A DNA stretch of 64,000 bases from Plectrocnemia conspersa (GCA_009617715.1 VTFK01000517.1:124001-188000), one strand, 5' to 3'. Positions 1 to 14,102 are shown, numbered from the stretch's first letter. Notes: generated by a model from the letters alone, not told the origin. Made by a program: numbers and translations.

Positions 1-1
1 G

Positions 2-1120
2 AACGTAAAAATGCAAAAATTCGTATTGTTCTACACATGTTTGCTTACTGTAGTCGCCGGAACCTTTTGCGTTAGACCTCTACTGTTGATGTTTCTACTA
101 AAAGAAGATTTACCTTTGAGCTCCCGGCTTCCTATTAAAACAGCGTAATTATGTTAATTCTTATAAATACATTAGTTACTATTTATAAAAAATACTATCA
201 ATGTTATTTTTAGAAATTTAATAGATATATCCGATACCACCGGATATGTTATTGCATATATTTTAATAGTAGGTGCTTTTTTGGGATCAATTATACCGGT
301 ATGTGCAGTAGATTGTATATTCGGATCTGTTACTATGCATGTAGCAGCTCATTTAAAAATTTTGAGAAAAAAATTGAGTAACGTCGGTGTAAAAAATATA
401 ATACGTAACGAAAACGATATAAAAGTTATATATAAGAGCGAAGATGAAGCTTCGGAAGAGTTAAAGTCATGCGTAGAACGTCACAATGTTATCATAACTT
501 ATGTTAAAAAGTTAGAAGATATATTTGCTATGCAGTCAATGTTTCAACACATCGCCGGCTCTTTACTACTTTGTATGATAGCATTCCAAATAAACGACGT
601 GAGTGTATAAATTTATAGTTTTTTTGCAGTAAAAATAAAATAAGGATTGATGTTGTGTACTGAAATTTCTTATATGTTTACAGAGTAGTAGAGTGTCATT
701 GCTCTCTTATGTTACGGGTTCAACATTAAAAATTTATGTGATGTCATGGTGTGGACAGAAATTAATTAATGAGGTATGTATGAAATTGACTTATAAAGAA
801 TCATATTATTTATTTTAAATATAAAATCAATCTTTTTAGCACTATCTCCTAGGAGAAGCAGCTTACAGTTGCCCTTGGTATGCATATGGACCTAAATTCA
901 GAAAATCTATACTTTTGATTATTGAAAAGGCGCAAATACCATTTGGCGTTAACGCTGGAAGATTCTATTTAATAGACGTGAAAATTTTTGAGAAGGTTTT
1001 TATTTTAATTGTTTTGATTTTTATCAATCATTTTCATATATTTTTTAACATTTTCAGATCGTAAGAGCTGCTGTTTCGTATTTTACTTTATTACAAAATT
1101 TAAATAGCAAAAATAAATAA
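2..1120 (+). CDS. Odorant receptor (7tm_6), 3' part of gene, cut by window edge
   Basis: Exons 2-144, 214-598, 684-773, 840-995 and 1058-1120 join in frame through GT-AG introns into the last 278 residues of an insect odorant receptor. These proteins are seven-helix, inverted-topology subunits of ligand-gated cation channels that work with the co-receptor Orco in olfactory neuron membranes. Diagnostic features are the helix 4-5 loop with paired Glu and His-Asn (ERHNVIITYVKKLE), the SWCGQ motif before helix 6, the AAYSCPWY motif, and the C-terminal exon IVRAAVSYFTLLQNL. The intron positions and phases match those of the complete receptor at 5156-12515, so the two are tandem duplicates. The first exon and the start codon lie outside the window. 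Nothing suggests inactivation. Confidence 0.93.
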
Positions 1121-4100
1121 TTATATTTGTTTCTTATCGTCGTTATTTTAATTATGTAATTGGTGTATTATGTTTCATTATGTAATTTTCCACGTATTTG
1201 GAAATTATTTTTGTAATTATACGTTAAAATAATATCTTGTAATGTGTTACAATTGTAGTCAAATATAAAGCACTAATATATATATTTCTTATTTCAAAAC
1301 TATTAAAGCTAAAAATAAGATGAAATGCAATAAATATGTAACTCTTTAACAATTTTTTTCAATATTCTGCTGTAACTTGACATGCGGGTAGTTACAACGA
1401 GGTAAATCTGCACCAATTGGGTTTTTAAATAAAACCTAATGAATACCTACAAGTAAGTATTCACCAACCGTTAACTCTAAGGTCATTTAAACGACTATTT
1501 TAAACTTATTAAAAATAAATAACAACTCGTTTTGGCAAAAGGCCGAACAATAAAAGATAATGCTCTATACCATAATTGCGTAATAATGAAAAATTTCACA
1601 GGATTTATTCCATTAATCAATCGTAAGCACCACAAAAACTACTCTTTGGTTCGTAAAAGATGCACAATAGACAGTGCATCTAACCTGCGTAAAGACCGTT
1701 ATTTTTATCAATCCCTTGCATTACCGATCTTTTGAAGTTTCACTTCAAGGCGTGAACACATTTCGATTATTAAATAATCTAGCGTTGCAATTGACTCACA
1801 AAAATCTGCATCTGCGATTCGCCAAAACTGTCTCAAAGCATGAGTTTAAAATATGTGACATTTTGTAATATCGGCAGACGATCATATGATTTGAGACAAG
1901 GCAGCCGATCAGAGAAGAGCTCAGACAACAGATAGCATTCGAGGCAAAACGAAAAAGATTCACATTCACATGAGAGATATTAGTGGATCGTTCAGAGTAC
2001 ATCTGACGACAATCACTGGCTTCGCTGGCTTTTATATATAATTGTTCTAAGCCGCTTCTGCCGTCGCTTCCGGACGCGCATAGCTTTCAATGTAACATTC
2101 TCCATTACATTCTCTACTCTGTAAATCGTATCGCTTTGTATAAGCGGTGTATAATAATACACGTAAACAAAGGAAATATATTTAATTATAATAATAAATA
2201 ATAATAAAAATAAAAATTGAATTTGCTCTGATTGATTTTCGAGGCGCCGGTAATGCGTTCTGTTGTTTCAACCAATCAAAAATAAGCATTCAAATATTCA
2301 AATAGTTTCGACCAATGAAAAATAAGCATTCAAATTCAAATAGACGGTACCGTGACAACACTTTTATTTAATAATAAAATTTTGCTACGCGACAATAATT
2401 TTCATTAATTCGTCATTTGACTGAATAAAAATTAAATTAATACATAATGTGTTGAGGATTAGAAGAATACATTGATTAAACTAGATAAACAATCATTAAT
2501 CAATCTTCGTAATAGAATCTTCAAATTTTGAATTCCCGGCGACGGACTCCGAGGCCGAAAAGTGAGTTTTCCTTTTATAAATAATCGGATTGCAAATTAA
2601 CTAGGTGTGTTATAACTATAAAAATTATATATATACATAATGTGTTTAGGATAAGAAGAATACGTTGATTAAATTGGATAAACAATCATAAAACAATCTT
2701 CGTAATGAAATCTTCAAATTTTAAATTCCCGTCGCCGGGCTCTGAGGCCAAAAAGTAAGTTTTTTTTCCTTTTATATTACACAAACATTATCATTGCTTT
2801 TCGATTTAATACACATATACGTTAGATTTACGAGGTACGTTTTAAACGTGAACGTGTAATATATCCTTAGTATTATGAGGATTGAAAGTTAATGTCGATT
2901 AAATCGGCGCTGTCGCAGTGGGAACGCTTTATATTTATATCAGCCAACGGACAGGTTACAAATGTATAGTTTCTTGGATGTTATCTAATAAACGACATTT
3001 TACAATGATTATAAATATGTGATTGCATACCTGAAATTATCGATAGCCAAAATATCTAAGAGTGGGTTATTTTTATTCGATGTGGCAAAATATGTTCAAT
3101 TTTTGTTCTGTGCCATCATTCCTCTTTCGAAATATCCAAATTCAAGATATTCAGTTACATCAAACTTATGTAGTATGCTCTTTATAAAAAGATAATACTT
3201 GCTGACAGTGATTTCAACATGAGAGGATTCACTCTTTGTTTATATATACCACTTCTACGTTGTAGCCATATTGGTCATCAAATTGTTCCATCATTGCTTC
3301 TGAAAAATAATTAAAAAACAGTAAGAGTAAACATTGAACACATTATTACTACTAATATAATCCATAAATTAAATTTAAACGACAACCAAAGAACCAAATT
3401 TACGGAAGTTACTGTAAGATTAAACACGTAGATTGGCATCTCTCGTCTTCTAAAAAATTGTAGCAATATGGTATATATATTTGTTTACCATGCGTAAATG
3501 TTACTAGATCTATCATTGCTTCTGAAAATTAACTGTAAACGATACTATATAGTGGGTAAAATGCAACTTTTTGTTTACACCAATACAATATTTTTCATTA
3601 TTACTAGCATTGTAATATGTTTAATTAACTTTGGTATGTATACCTATAATTGCTCAATCACTGCTGTTTGTCGTTTAATATTAGATCCTGGAAAGTCAAT
3701 GGTAATTTTGTTAGAATAACCGTGATATATTATTCATATAACCAAACACTTACTGGCACACTCATAACTTATAGTTTTGATTATATCTATAATTCCAAAT
3801 GCTATTTACAACACTTTGAATCATCTTCAATTGACACTTTGTTAGAAAAACACCGTGATTATAACATATTTCACTGTTTATTTAATTGCACAAAAAGACG
3901 CGCATCGAGCGCCCACCAGATGACAGTAGAACTGTCACATGTAAGCAAATTTGAAAGGGAATTCCCGGGTTTGGGCGCGCTCGAGAACGAGCTACGGAAT
4001 TGATTTTATCGATTTAAATTGTAAAACAGTTATCAAAATATGTATAATAATCATCAAATTCTAAAAAAAATATTTTTAAAAATATGTTTAGTTAATACGG

Positions 4101-5155
4101 GATTTAAAATATAATATAAATAATGTGGATTTGTATTAGCTTCTCTTTACAGAAAAAATATGTACTTAAATTTTGGCGAACGTTGGTAATTTAAAGTAAT
4201 AGTTTTTAGAGAATTTTTAAAAAATAGTAACGAAGACTGATCTCAGTCTAACGAAATATTTTGATCTGAATTTAAGAATGACGTTATAATTTGACATAAT
4301 ATTTCTCCGAATTCAGTTTGTCCTTGACTTGGCGTGTGCCATGTGTGTTCAAAAGCGACATTACAGCTGTTACGTTGACCCTCAACATTTTTTTATAAAA
4401 CATTTTTTTCACAAATTTTATTGTGTTTCATACAGTATCCATAAAAATGGACAAAAAACGATATGTCAACCTTATAAGAGGTTATTTTAATGTTGTAGTT
4501 TTATGGTAATTAAAAATAAAAATAAAATATTTCATCTTTCTTACATTCAATATAACGAATTTTCAGTATACCGAAATGTATTCATTGGTTCCTTGAGCTT
4601 CGCTTTATTGAGATTTCACTGTACAATTTAAAATTTATTATTAATAAGCTAAGTTTTAAACCTATTCATAAATGATATACAATATTTAGATTTATCAATA
4701 AATATTTAAGCTTAAGATCTAATGTTTAATAATATGAAATGTTTTCTTCTGGAAATATTTAGTCAAGTTGTAAACCTATATTTAAATGAATTGAAAATGG
4801 TAAGTAGTTTTTTATAGATTGAACTACAATATTTTGATTATCATTGAAAATCCTAAGTATTAATGTCTAATTTAAAATATTTTAAAAAATCAGAACGAAG
4901 CAAAAATAATATTTAAAACCCAAAAAGTTGAGGGTACGGTATACGCATAGTCGACAGCTAGTTTTATTTAATAATTAAAACTCAATATAACTTGTAGAAG
5001 AACCACTTTTGAATAGCCCTAGACCAATTTTCAACCCTTTTCTTTAATTGTAAGATAATTATCCGCTCGGACGGTTATATATTTCATCCCCTAACTGCGT
5101 TACATTTCAGTCACTCAAAGAATTTTGTGTTCATTTGTAATATATTATATTAAAC
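1121..5155. other. Intergenic region between the two odorant receptor genes
   Basis: No convincing gene is visible. The stretch 1870-2200 is less AT-rich and has a TATA-like TATATAA at about 2034, which could be a promoter or a retroelement LTR. A diverged tandem duplication of roughly 150 bp lies at about 2430-2775. A short motif (TCATTGCTTCTGAAAA) recurs at about 3292 and 3514. A small GC-richer patch lies at 3895-4000. Short ORFs at 3498-4003 have no recognisable family signature. Confidence 0.6.
2430..2775. repeat. Diverged tandem duplication, about 150 bp per unit
   Basis: Unit 1 (about 2430-2575) and unit 2 (about 2630-2775) align along their length, including ATACATAATGTGTT, GATAAACAATCAT, CTTCAAATTTT and a GC-rich end GAGGCC-AAAAG-GAGTT or -TAAGT. 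Each unit ends in a good splice-donor-like sequence (GTGAGT or GTAAGT). In unit 2 an ATG at 2706 opens a short frame (MKSSNFKFPSPGSEAKK) running into the donor; unit 1 has ATA at that position. This might be a duplicated small first exon or part of a retroelement leader. No downstream partner exon was found. Confidence 0.55.
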
Positions 5156-8100
5156 ATGGTGAATAGTCTTATTCGCGTCTATCGCCAAATAAAACAATCC
5201 ATTTCGCCAAATGTTCCACAAAACCATATACTTTTTTTGAACATACTTCTACTGCGATTTTTAGACGTCAGATTTGATGAAAGCTCTAAAATTACTTATG
5301 AGATAAAATATAGATATTTCTTTACTCAAATGTTCGCAATGACGTTTTTTTCGATACCACAGCTAATGTACAGTATCAACGCTCACGATAACTTCATGGA
5401 AATGGCAAATGCATTTGCACCGGCTACTAGTTGTGTATTAACACTTTTTAAATACGTTGAGTTGATATTGAAACAGAACCAATTCAAAAAATTGATTATG
5501 CATTTGCAGAAAGATTGGGAAAAATGTAAATATTAATTATGTGATTTAAATTAAAAATATCTTAGAAAATGAAAAGAGTATTTAGATTTAAATTTAATAC
5601 AAGAAATGCATTGATTTTTCTATATAAATATTTATACTGATGTGATTATTTTTTCTTTAAAGTTACGGTTTTTAAGATATCGTCGGTTATTTTTTGTAAA
5701 TTTACTTTTGTTTTGTCAAAATAATCAAAAAATCATATATGATTGTAGTGTTATTATTTATTATACTATACAAAATTGATACTTAGATTAAATTATTTGA
5801 TTTATACATAAGGCTAAACTTTGATTTCAGCTATGGCATTAGTTTAGCATATGATTAGATATATAAAAAAATCATTGTTAGGATTGATTCTAAAATAATG
5901 CGATTGTAATAATTCCATTAATTTTAAGCTGTGATTTTTTTCTTATTTCTTCGCTTTATGGATATTTAATAGAATGTATGTGTATGTTTGGATACGTATG
6001 TATAAATTTATGTATTGTTTATATACGTATGTGAAATGTTAAATAAAACTTATTTTTGTAGAGAGCATCATGACGTATAGGGGCAAACTGTTGAGAATTA
6101 TGATATAAAATTCAAAACCAATAATAAAAATATGCATAATTCTGGGCCAGACGCGTTTTTTAATGCCCTTCTAGTCAATTTCGGCATATTAGGTCTAGAA
6201 ATTTTTCCTTTTTTTAAATCGAGTGCCTGAAGCTTCATTAACCTTTTTTAAAGCATATATTTTAAATATATAATTATAAAACTTGCTTTTTATACCAGAG
6301 TAAAAAATTAACACATACTTTACTATGATGTACACTGAGTATACATAACAAATTATCATTTAAATATCGCTATAAATAAATTAAAAGTATTTTTCTGCGA
6401 TTTATTTGAAAATTAAATTAGAAAATTACAATATAAAAATTATTATTCAAAAAGATTAAATAACTGTTCTGTCAACGAATAAGTATTGATATACAGAATT
6501 TCACAAGCTTTTTTGGTTCTCAGATATTTAAAAAAATAAAATAAATAAGCGACGCCATCTAATAAACAGATTTGATAGAAAACGCTATCAAACTTTTTTT
6601 GTTTCATTCTGATTTATTGAAACTTTGTATATTATTCTTTGATGATTTCAGATTCTCCTGAATCATCACGTACTGATCGTATCCTACAAAAGGCAAATGC
6701 TGGAACAGAATTATACACTTTAATCTACACGTGCTTAATATTAATGAATGCTATTACTTTTGGATTAAAACCAGCTATAGTAATGTTGTATAAGAAAATA
6801 TGCGGGGCGCCTATAAACGAGTTTCTGTTGCCATTTAAAGCTATGTTAGTAATTATTTTTAAATTTTCAGTCGTAGGATGACGCGTTTGTAAGTTTTTAT
6901 TGTAAATACTAAAAACATTTTAAAAAGTAGCTACTAATAACTGATCTTTCATGGTTATGAGTAACTATTGTATATTCTGCGCTTTCTTATGTCTACTAAA
7001 ATATTTTAGTTTAGACGTCACGTTGTATTTTTATAAGAATCTGTTTTGCGCACCAAGTATAATCACAGTATTTTGTTTTAATATTTTAATTTTAACAAAT
7101 AACATAAAAAATGTTAGTGGTAATTAAATTCAAATGATCGCGGTTTAATATTGTGCAATAGTTTTAGTCAACCTGCAGTTTGGGTAATCATTGTATACAT
7201 CGTAGCAGGACCTGGGTTGATGTGAAGAGAGAAGCAGCTAATTTTTGGTCTTTTCATTCTATGTTTAGGGTTAGTGTAGCTCTACTTTGTGAGTTCAGAG
7301 AACTTTCTTATGTCATATGTTATAGATATTAGGTGAAAATTGTGGATGAAGTGCTGATATAAGCGCATATGAACGATATATTCGTTTTTATACGTTTGAT
7401 CTGTCTGAATGGGGTTTTGTTGCTTGCCTGCTCACAACGCGACAGCAAATTTCGAGTATTTGTGAAAATAAGAAGGTTAATTTCTGTTTATTTTAATATA
7501 AAATCTATTAAAACACCTGTTACATGCCCGTTTGGAGTTTATCTTTTATTTGTATATGTTTACTTATTGGAACAATTGTGTTACATAACCAGTTGGAGTT
7601 TAAACCATTGAAGATTCGGAAACCTTACACTTGGCATCAAACAGCTATCGTGGGATGCGTTTAGCTAATATCTTGGAATCCATAGTTTTCACGTATGATG
7701 TGCACTTGTCGGTATAACAAAGACTTTAGCGCGTCTTAAAGACTAATTTTTATTGTGTTTTTAACGCGTTATATGCGACAAGTTTTTCTCACGGTCAATA
7801 TGTAAATTTCAATAAAAAATGGTCACCGGTAATTTTGTTATTGGACCCCGCAGATTTATTTTCTTAATTTAATGTTTATTTTCAGTTATATTAACTGTAG
7901 AAAAAGATTAAAATCATAAATGCAAAATAGTAACTTCGCTATAAGTTTAAAACAATGCAATGTACAATGTATATATATTAAAATCAATCCTAATTACTTT
8001 TCTTTAGTTGAATTTTTATTTTATTAAATATAAGAAAAAGTTGAATAAAATCGATGATATATAGGAGTCAAGATAAGTGATATATCTATAATTTTCTTCT

Positions 8101-11100
8101 CAATTCATTCTCTTATTTTTCCACTGTGAATCTTTCGATTATTGCTATATTAAAAAATAATATGATATTCTTTGATGATTACAGATGTCTTGAAATCATC
8201 AAATCCAGATCCAATTCTTCGTAGGGTGAATGCAAGATCTGAATTATTCACCCTAATCTATACCTCCATGATGTTTCTGATCGCAATCACATTTGGATTA
8301 AAGCCAGCTATGGTTATGTTATATAAAAAAATATCTGGAGCGTCCATAATAGAGCTGGAATTACCATTTAAAGCAACGTTAGTTTTTTGTTAAAATTGCA
8401 ATAGTTAAATGAAATGAGTTTGTAAGAAATTTAATATATATATATTACCAAAATTAAACTGAAACGCGTCATCTCACGACTGATTAAGCTAGTAGTTTTT
8501 ATATCTTCTTATGCTGGTGAATTTAAGCAATGAAGTCACGCCTTTTAAATATATTGTTTACGTCGGGTTATTATACAAATATGAAGTTTTACTAGTTTTT
8601 ACTAAACATATGTATATACACATACATACATATACATATGTATGTCACAAAATTAAAAAAAAACACAACGTGCACTAGTGCAATTATCCTATATAATTAA
8701 ATTGGTTGATTGTATATAAACACACAATTGACAAATATATAAATATTTGAAGAATATTGTCTGTATCTTAAAAATTGTTTTCAAACAATTTATTTTTATT
8801 GCTGATCTTTTAATACTAGAATCCTGGTATTTTTGTCAAATTAAATTTGATGGCATGTCAAAAATATAAAAGTAAACAGTAGCGCTAATTGTTTTTCAGC
8901 TTAAGATTTTTTTCTGCCCATTCAAATAAAAGTAATTCTGTGTGTGCTAAAATACGCACGACCAAGTTAGGGGTTATTGTATTTTTATAAAGAGGTTTTA
9001 CTTTCTTGAAAAAAAACATACATTAAATTTTTTTGTATTTCTACTTAAAATTTAATTTATTAATATTTAAAAAAAAAAAAAAACACGTTCTTTGTATTTT
9101 ATTTATATTTTTTTTATTTATATCTTACGTAATTTTGAAATATTTTAATATTTTTTTATCAAATTTTTATTATATTTATACAAGATTTAATTTATTAAGT
9201 GCGAGTATTTGGCTTACATTAAAGCTCCACGAACTTTTAGCCAAACTACAAAATATCCAGATGACAAAATATACTTAAAATAATAATAAATAAATATCTG
9301 ATTAAGTTCATTTGATACGTAACAATAGGCGTGACGTCATTTTAAAGAAGAATGCCTTAAATAATTTATACTTTTGTATACATTACTACATTTTTATTAT
9401 TACAGGTACTTTATAGATACGACTACAAATCCTGGATATGGTATTGTATACTTTTGGATGTTGATTTGTATGCAGTATTGTGCTTTTTCTGCCGGCGCAG
9501 GAGATTGTATTTTCATATCGATGACAATGCAGGTGGTCGCTCATATGAAAATCCTAAAAAATAAGATATCTACCGTCGGAATGACTTCATCAAAATGCAT
9601 ATACTTGAGCGAAGAGAAAGCTACCCTGGAACTGAAACAATGCATTGAAAGACACAACGTATTAATTGACTATGTAAAACAACTAGAGAATGTATTTAGC
9701 ACCCAGTCGCTGTACCAATACATTTTTAGTTCTTTCACGATATGCCTGCTGGTATTTCAGCTAAGTAATGTAAGTTTTTGCTATTTATATACACATTTCT
9801 AGAGTCCCATAGGTATATATTATATATTTTATCTTACATATTTTAATGATTTTAATCAGTCGATTTAATTGTGTTCGATGGATATTTCAAAAGGGGAAAT
9901 AGTTTAGCAATTTATTTTGGGGCTAATTATCGAGTATTGGATACCATGTTGAAAATGTTGATTTAATGTACTGCGGCTCTGATCAAAGAGTAAACATCCA
10001 CACTGACATTGTGATATCACTGTATCAATAGTTAGATGCTGAAAAGAGCTTCTCTGGTTCTTAAGACGTTGCAGAATGTTTTGTAATATGTTATAATAAC
10101 ACCGCTTTAATAATTTAATTTACCTTCATGTATTAAGTAAGCCTTGAAACGCACAATTCGCAGAATTTTCTGTAGCTTAATCTTTAGGTAACTGTTTCAA
10201 AGTAAATGTATAACGGTTGCAAAAAAGTTCTGGACACTATTTGATATCATTTATAAAGTTCGTCGATCGTTAAACGATAGACGCCTACAAAAATTGTTTA
10301 ATGATATTTTTTATTGAGTTAATCAGTAAATAGTTTTTTAATTCTTTTCTACAGTAATAATTTCACATGATTTTTAAAAAAAAAATTCTGCGACTTTCAC
10401 GACACCGGAAATTAATTTGTTGCTAATCGAGTAAATAAGTCGTTATTTTTACTTTGCAAATATCTCTTGTAATTCCAGTTGATTGTATTTATTTTTTAAA
10501 TGTTAATCAAAAACTGCAAATTTTTGTAAACCTAGTATAATTCACTAACTGCAAAATGTCCTAGAATATGCAACTCTTACCCTAATTTTTTTACAACTAT
10601 AAAGTTTTTTTTTGTTGTATGAAATAGTAAACCAATTTCACAATGAAATTTATTTTTAGTAAATACTAATATATAATTTTCATTATTATGTCTTAAATTA
10701 ATATAAATCAATATTTCTAATCTATTAATTAAATGATAATTGCAATATAGTTTTATTAGCACAAGGTTAGTAAAATAATAACATTGTTTCCTTTTTATTA
10801 TAATGTTTATTTGTTTGATAAAATTATATTTATCTATCAAGTTCATAATCCTTTAGCAAACTAAATACATACGTAATCGTTTATTCTAGATATATTTGAT
10901 CTGATAAAAACCTGATATTTATTACTAATAAAAAACTGCGATTTTTCGTAAAATTCAGGCGGAATCTGAATATGTTTTGTGGAAAAAGTGTATCATATTC
11001 TGTGATTTAACATAAGTTTAATAAGTAATATCAAATAAATTGTGCCAATAATAATTTTGGTGACAAATCATATCTGATTTATACACATGTAAATAATTGC

Positions 11101-12515
11101 GTAGTAATCAATAGCGAATTCACAATGGTGCCGGAAGATAATTATCACCCAGCGCTAATGATAAAATTAAATGTAAATAAAAATAGCATACTTACGAATC
11201 AGGTGGAATGCGTGAGCGATTGAAATGAATTGGAAGTTGGTAGATTTTGATTTATTAAATAATATACTTTTAGGTTTAGACTGAAATCGAATGGGCGAGT
11301 GCGTTGATGTTAAATCTGTGTCATATCCAAGATGATTTTCTCATGGGATCATTTCGATGCTAAAAAGAAAGCACGCCTTTCATAAGTTATGGAAGAGATA
11401 GGGACATCCATCTGCTCTGGAGGAATTTCAGAAAAGTGTTACTGTTATCGCAATTATTACAAAAGTTGCCAAAAACAAATAATTATGTTTCCAAAGCGTT
11501 CTGGAAATTCATAATCACTTAACGCCCTACTCAGTCAACACCGACCATAAAACATTGGACGATTCACAACATATTAACACAGTCACAAACATTCTATCTA
11601 CAAATGATTTCGAAAGCATATTTTTGTTAAGAAAAAGCGTCTCATTGTTTCGCATTAGCGCGTAATGGATCATGAATTTTAGAGCGGCACTAGTCACTCG
11701 GGTATATTGAAAGAAAAAATGCTACATGTATTGCTCAAGTATACAATTTTTTTCAAATTTCATTTGAGATATTATAAACGAATATTCGATCAATGATTTC
11801 CAGTCTGGACCTTTCAGACTACGTTATTCTAACATTATATGTGACGACTTGTAATTTACGTGTGTTTTATTTTGTTTAGAGGGCGACTGAGATTGAAAAT
11901 TTAGTACCTTTATTGATATACATCACAGGAGCCATTTCACAGTTGTACACAATCGCTTACTGTGGACAACGAATTATAACTGAGGTATTTTTTATATCGA
12001 TATATAATTTAATAAATTTTTTATATAATTATTTATTCAATATTTTTTTTTTTTATTAGAATGAAAACATAAGCGACGCAGCTTACAACTGTCCGTGGTA
12101 TATATATCGTCCTCGTTTTAGGAAATATCTCATATTAGTTATGCAAAGAACGCAAAAACCTTTGGGAATCACTGCTGCGAAGTTTTATACAATATCAATA
12201 CCCAGTTTTGAGACGGTATTATACTATAAATTTTAAATGTATTAAACTATACTAATAAAGCATTCTAATTTTAATGAATTTTTAATGACTATTAAAAATT
12301 CAACATAATAAATAATATTTTTTTTGTCAAAGTAAAAGGCAATATTTAAACATAATGCTAGTTTTTAGCATAGTTAAACTATTAATTTAATTTTTATGCT
12401 TTATCTTTTTTGTAAGATAATAATAATTAGTATATTATGTATCTCGTTTCAGATTATGAGAGCAGCCGCTTCGTATTGCATGCTTTTGCGTAACTTGAAT
12501 GATAAACAAAATTAG
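5156..12515 (+). CDS. Odorant receptor (7tm_6), complete six-exon gene
   Basis: Exons 5156-5525, 6652-6844 (exon 2a), 9406-9769, 11880-11984, 12060-12215 and 12453-12515 join through GT-AG introns to 416 codons, the usual size for an insect odorant receptor. The start ATG opens MVNSLIRVYRQIKQ, followed by the typical N-terminal LRFLDVRFDE segment and first helices. Exon 3 carries helix 4 and the ERHNVLIDYVKQLE loop, exon 5 has DAAYNCPWY, and the last exon reads IMRAAASYCMLLRNL. The protein should form a plasma-membrane olfactory channel with Orco. It is a tandem relative of the receptor at 2-1120. An alternative, same-size copy of exon 2 lies at 8185-8377 inside the large intron. The intron before exon 4 is about 2.1 kb. 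Confidence 0.95.
8185..8377 (+). other. Duplicate exon 2b of the odorant receptor gene
   Basis: This open segment is 193 nt long, exactly like exon 2a (6652-6844). It encodes a homologous stretch: shared residues include SS, DxIL, NA, ELxTLIYT, ITFGLKPA, VMLYKKI, GA and LPFKA. It is preceded by TTTGATGATTACAG, nearly identical to the acceptor region of exon 2a (TTTGATGATTTCAG), and ends at a GTTAGT donor as exon 2a does. Entry and exit phases equal those of exon 2a, so either copy can join exon 1 (one overhanging T) to exon 3 (one leading G). Using both would shift the frame because 193 is not divisible by three. No second copy of exon 1 was found between 6845 and 8184. Confidence 0.85.
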
Positions 12516-13745
12516 AAGTTAATCATTGTATGACTTCATTTGCCCGTAATGCCGTCAGAATAGTTGATAAATATTTAAAGGCAATTAGGGCATATGTTCG
12601 CATGATGTGACCCAATCAACCACTAAACAAATATATAGTATATATATATATATGTTGGCCCCAATTAACCTCTACGTAATTGGTAATGCAAATTGCATTA
12701 TCGAGTAATGTAGACGAATTTCCGGTTATTTTTATTATTTTTAAGTATTTATTTAATTCATGACTCTTTTAAGATTTACAGACATATTTTTTAGTTGTAA
12801 TTATAAATATTAAACTGCATTTCTGGTAAATGCAGAATTTTAGATTATGTAAAAATTAGTATATTTTTATTTAAGAAATTTGCCTTTGAATTTAAGATAC
12901 ATATACTAATTGGCGTAGTACTTTAAAAATATTTTTTTTATTATTATATCCATTTTCTAAGAATATAATTAGTATCACTAATTAAAGCTAGATTATTTAT
13001 AAAGTTATAGATGTAGATAAAGTATTTGTTTTTGTATTACTATTAGCTGTCAAATTTATCAAGATAATAACATAAACGTAAATTTAGATAGATATTTAGA
13101 TATTTGCAAATTAACAAAAATACTAAAGTTTTTGGTGGTGTAAGTAATTTAAATAATAAATATATATATATGTTATATTAAGTATATTTCTTTATAAAAG
13201 TTCCTGTTTAATTTCTGGATTACAAAAGGTTTTTTAATTAGATAAAAGCAGTGGTATAGAGTGATATGTGTCAAAGACCAGAGAGATATTAAAAAGTCAA
13301 TGAAAGTAATATTGTCTGTATAATATAGTGACATTTTTAATTGATTGACTTATAAAAAAATAAATACACATATTTATATATCTTGCTTAAAAATAATGAG
13401 ACCCACATAATTTTTTTAATGTATCTGTACTTTTTAATCTAATGGCATATTGTAAATTATAAATTGTATTTAGCATATTTTTTTCAATAATAAATTACGC
13501 TAATTATTAAAAGATATTCTACCAATTGTCGTACATCAAAAACGAATCAGTTACATTGTTCAATTGGAATCGTTAACATATGTGAGTACCTAATAAGTCT
13601 GAGTAATATTATATATTCTTTAATAATTTATTATGTTGACTTTATATTTTTTTCAGTAACATAAAAAAATAAGAGCGATTATATTGATATTTAAGTTGAC
13701 GAAACCTCGGATGGATGTTTTATTCTGACGAAAGAAACGAGAAAG
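12516..13745. other. AT-rich intergenic sequence
   Basis: Downstream flank of the odorant receptor gene. It contains short AT microsatellites (about 12636-12652 and 13165-13172) and long A/T runs. No coding or transposon signature is seen. Confidence 0.5.
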
Positions 13746-14102
13746 ATGTCATTTGAAAATAAGGACGATGAGAATGTATTTGGAAGTACAATATTATTTA
13801 AAAAGAAGAAGCATAACAAGAAGCACAGGGATAATAGTGAAGATTTAAAAATATTAAAATTAAATAGAAAATATATTTTTGAAGCAATTCATCAAGAAAC
13901 AAACCAGTGCAGAATTTATTTTAAAACAACATACAACAATATAATCGTATTAAAATTTAATTTTGACGGAGGGTATATTCACAAAAAATTTCGATACAAA
14001 TTATTAAACTCTTATATAAAAATATCTATCTTTAATAATGATTGCGGTAATTACTTTTTCTTTTATATTTTGAAATCAATTAATTTAAAATTTGGTTATT
14101 AA
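13746..14102 (+). CDS. Doubtful small ORF, hypothetical protein
   Basis: A 118-codon ORF begins with ATG in a fair context (AAAG-ATGT). Its N-terminal half is charged and low in complexity (EDDENVFG, then a Lys-rich run around residues 19-30); its C-terminal half is rich in Asn, Ile, Lys, Phe and Tyr, as random AT-rich frames are. A pyrimidine tract with CAG lies at about 13650-13657, so it could be a terminal exon. No family is recognised. It may be spurious; the N-terminal half is the more gene-like part. Confidence 0.2.
   Translation: MSFENKDDENVFGSTILFKKKKHNKKHRDNSEDLKILKLNRKYIFEAIHQETNQCRIYFKTTYNNIIVLKFNFDGGYIHKKFRYKLLNSYIKISIFNNDCGNYFFFYILKSINLKFGY

Noticed and set aside
3498..4003. 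Two overlapping ORFs between the odorant receptor genes
   Set aside because: No odorant receptor motifs, no matching splice sites, AT-biased composition.
7369..7611. ORF in the intron between exon 2a and exon 2b, considered as a second exon 1
   Set aside because: It lacks the LRFLDVRFDE-type N-terminal motif and has no donor in the right place.
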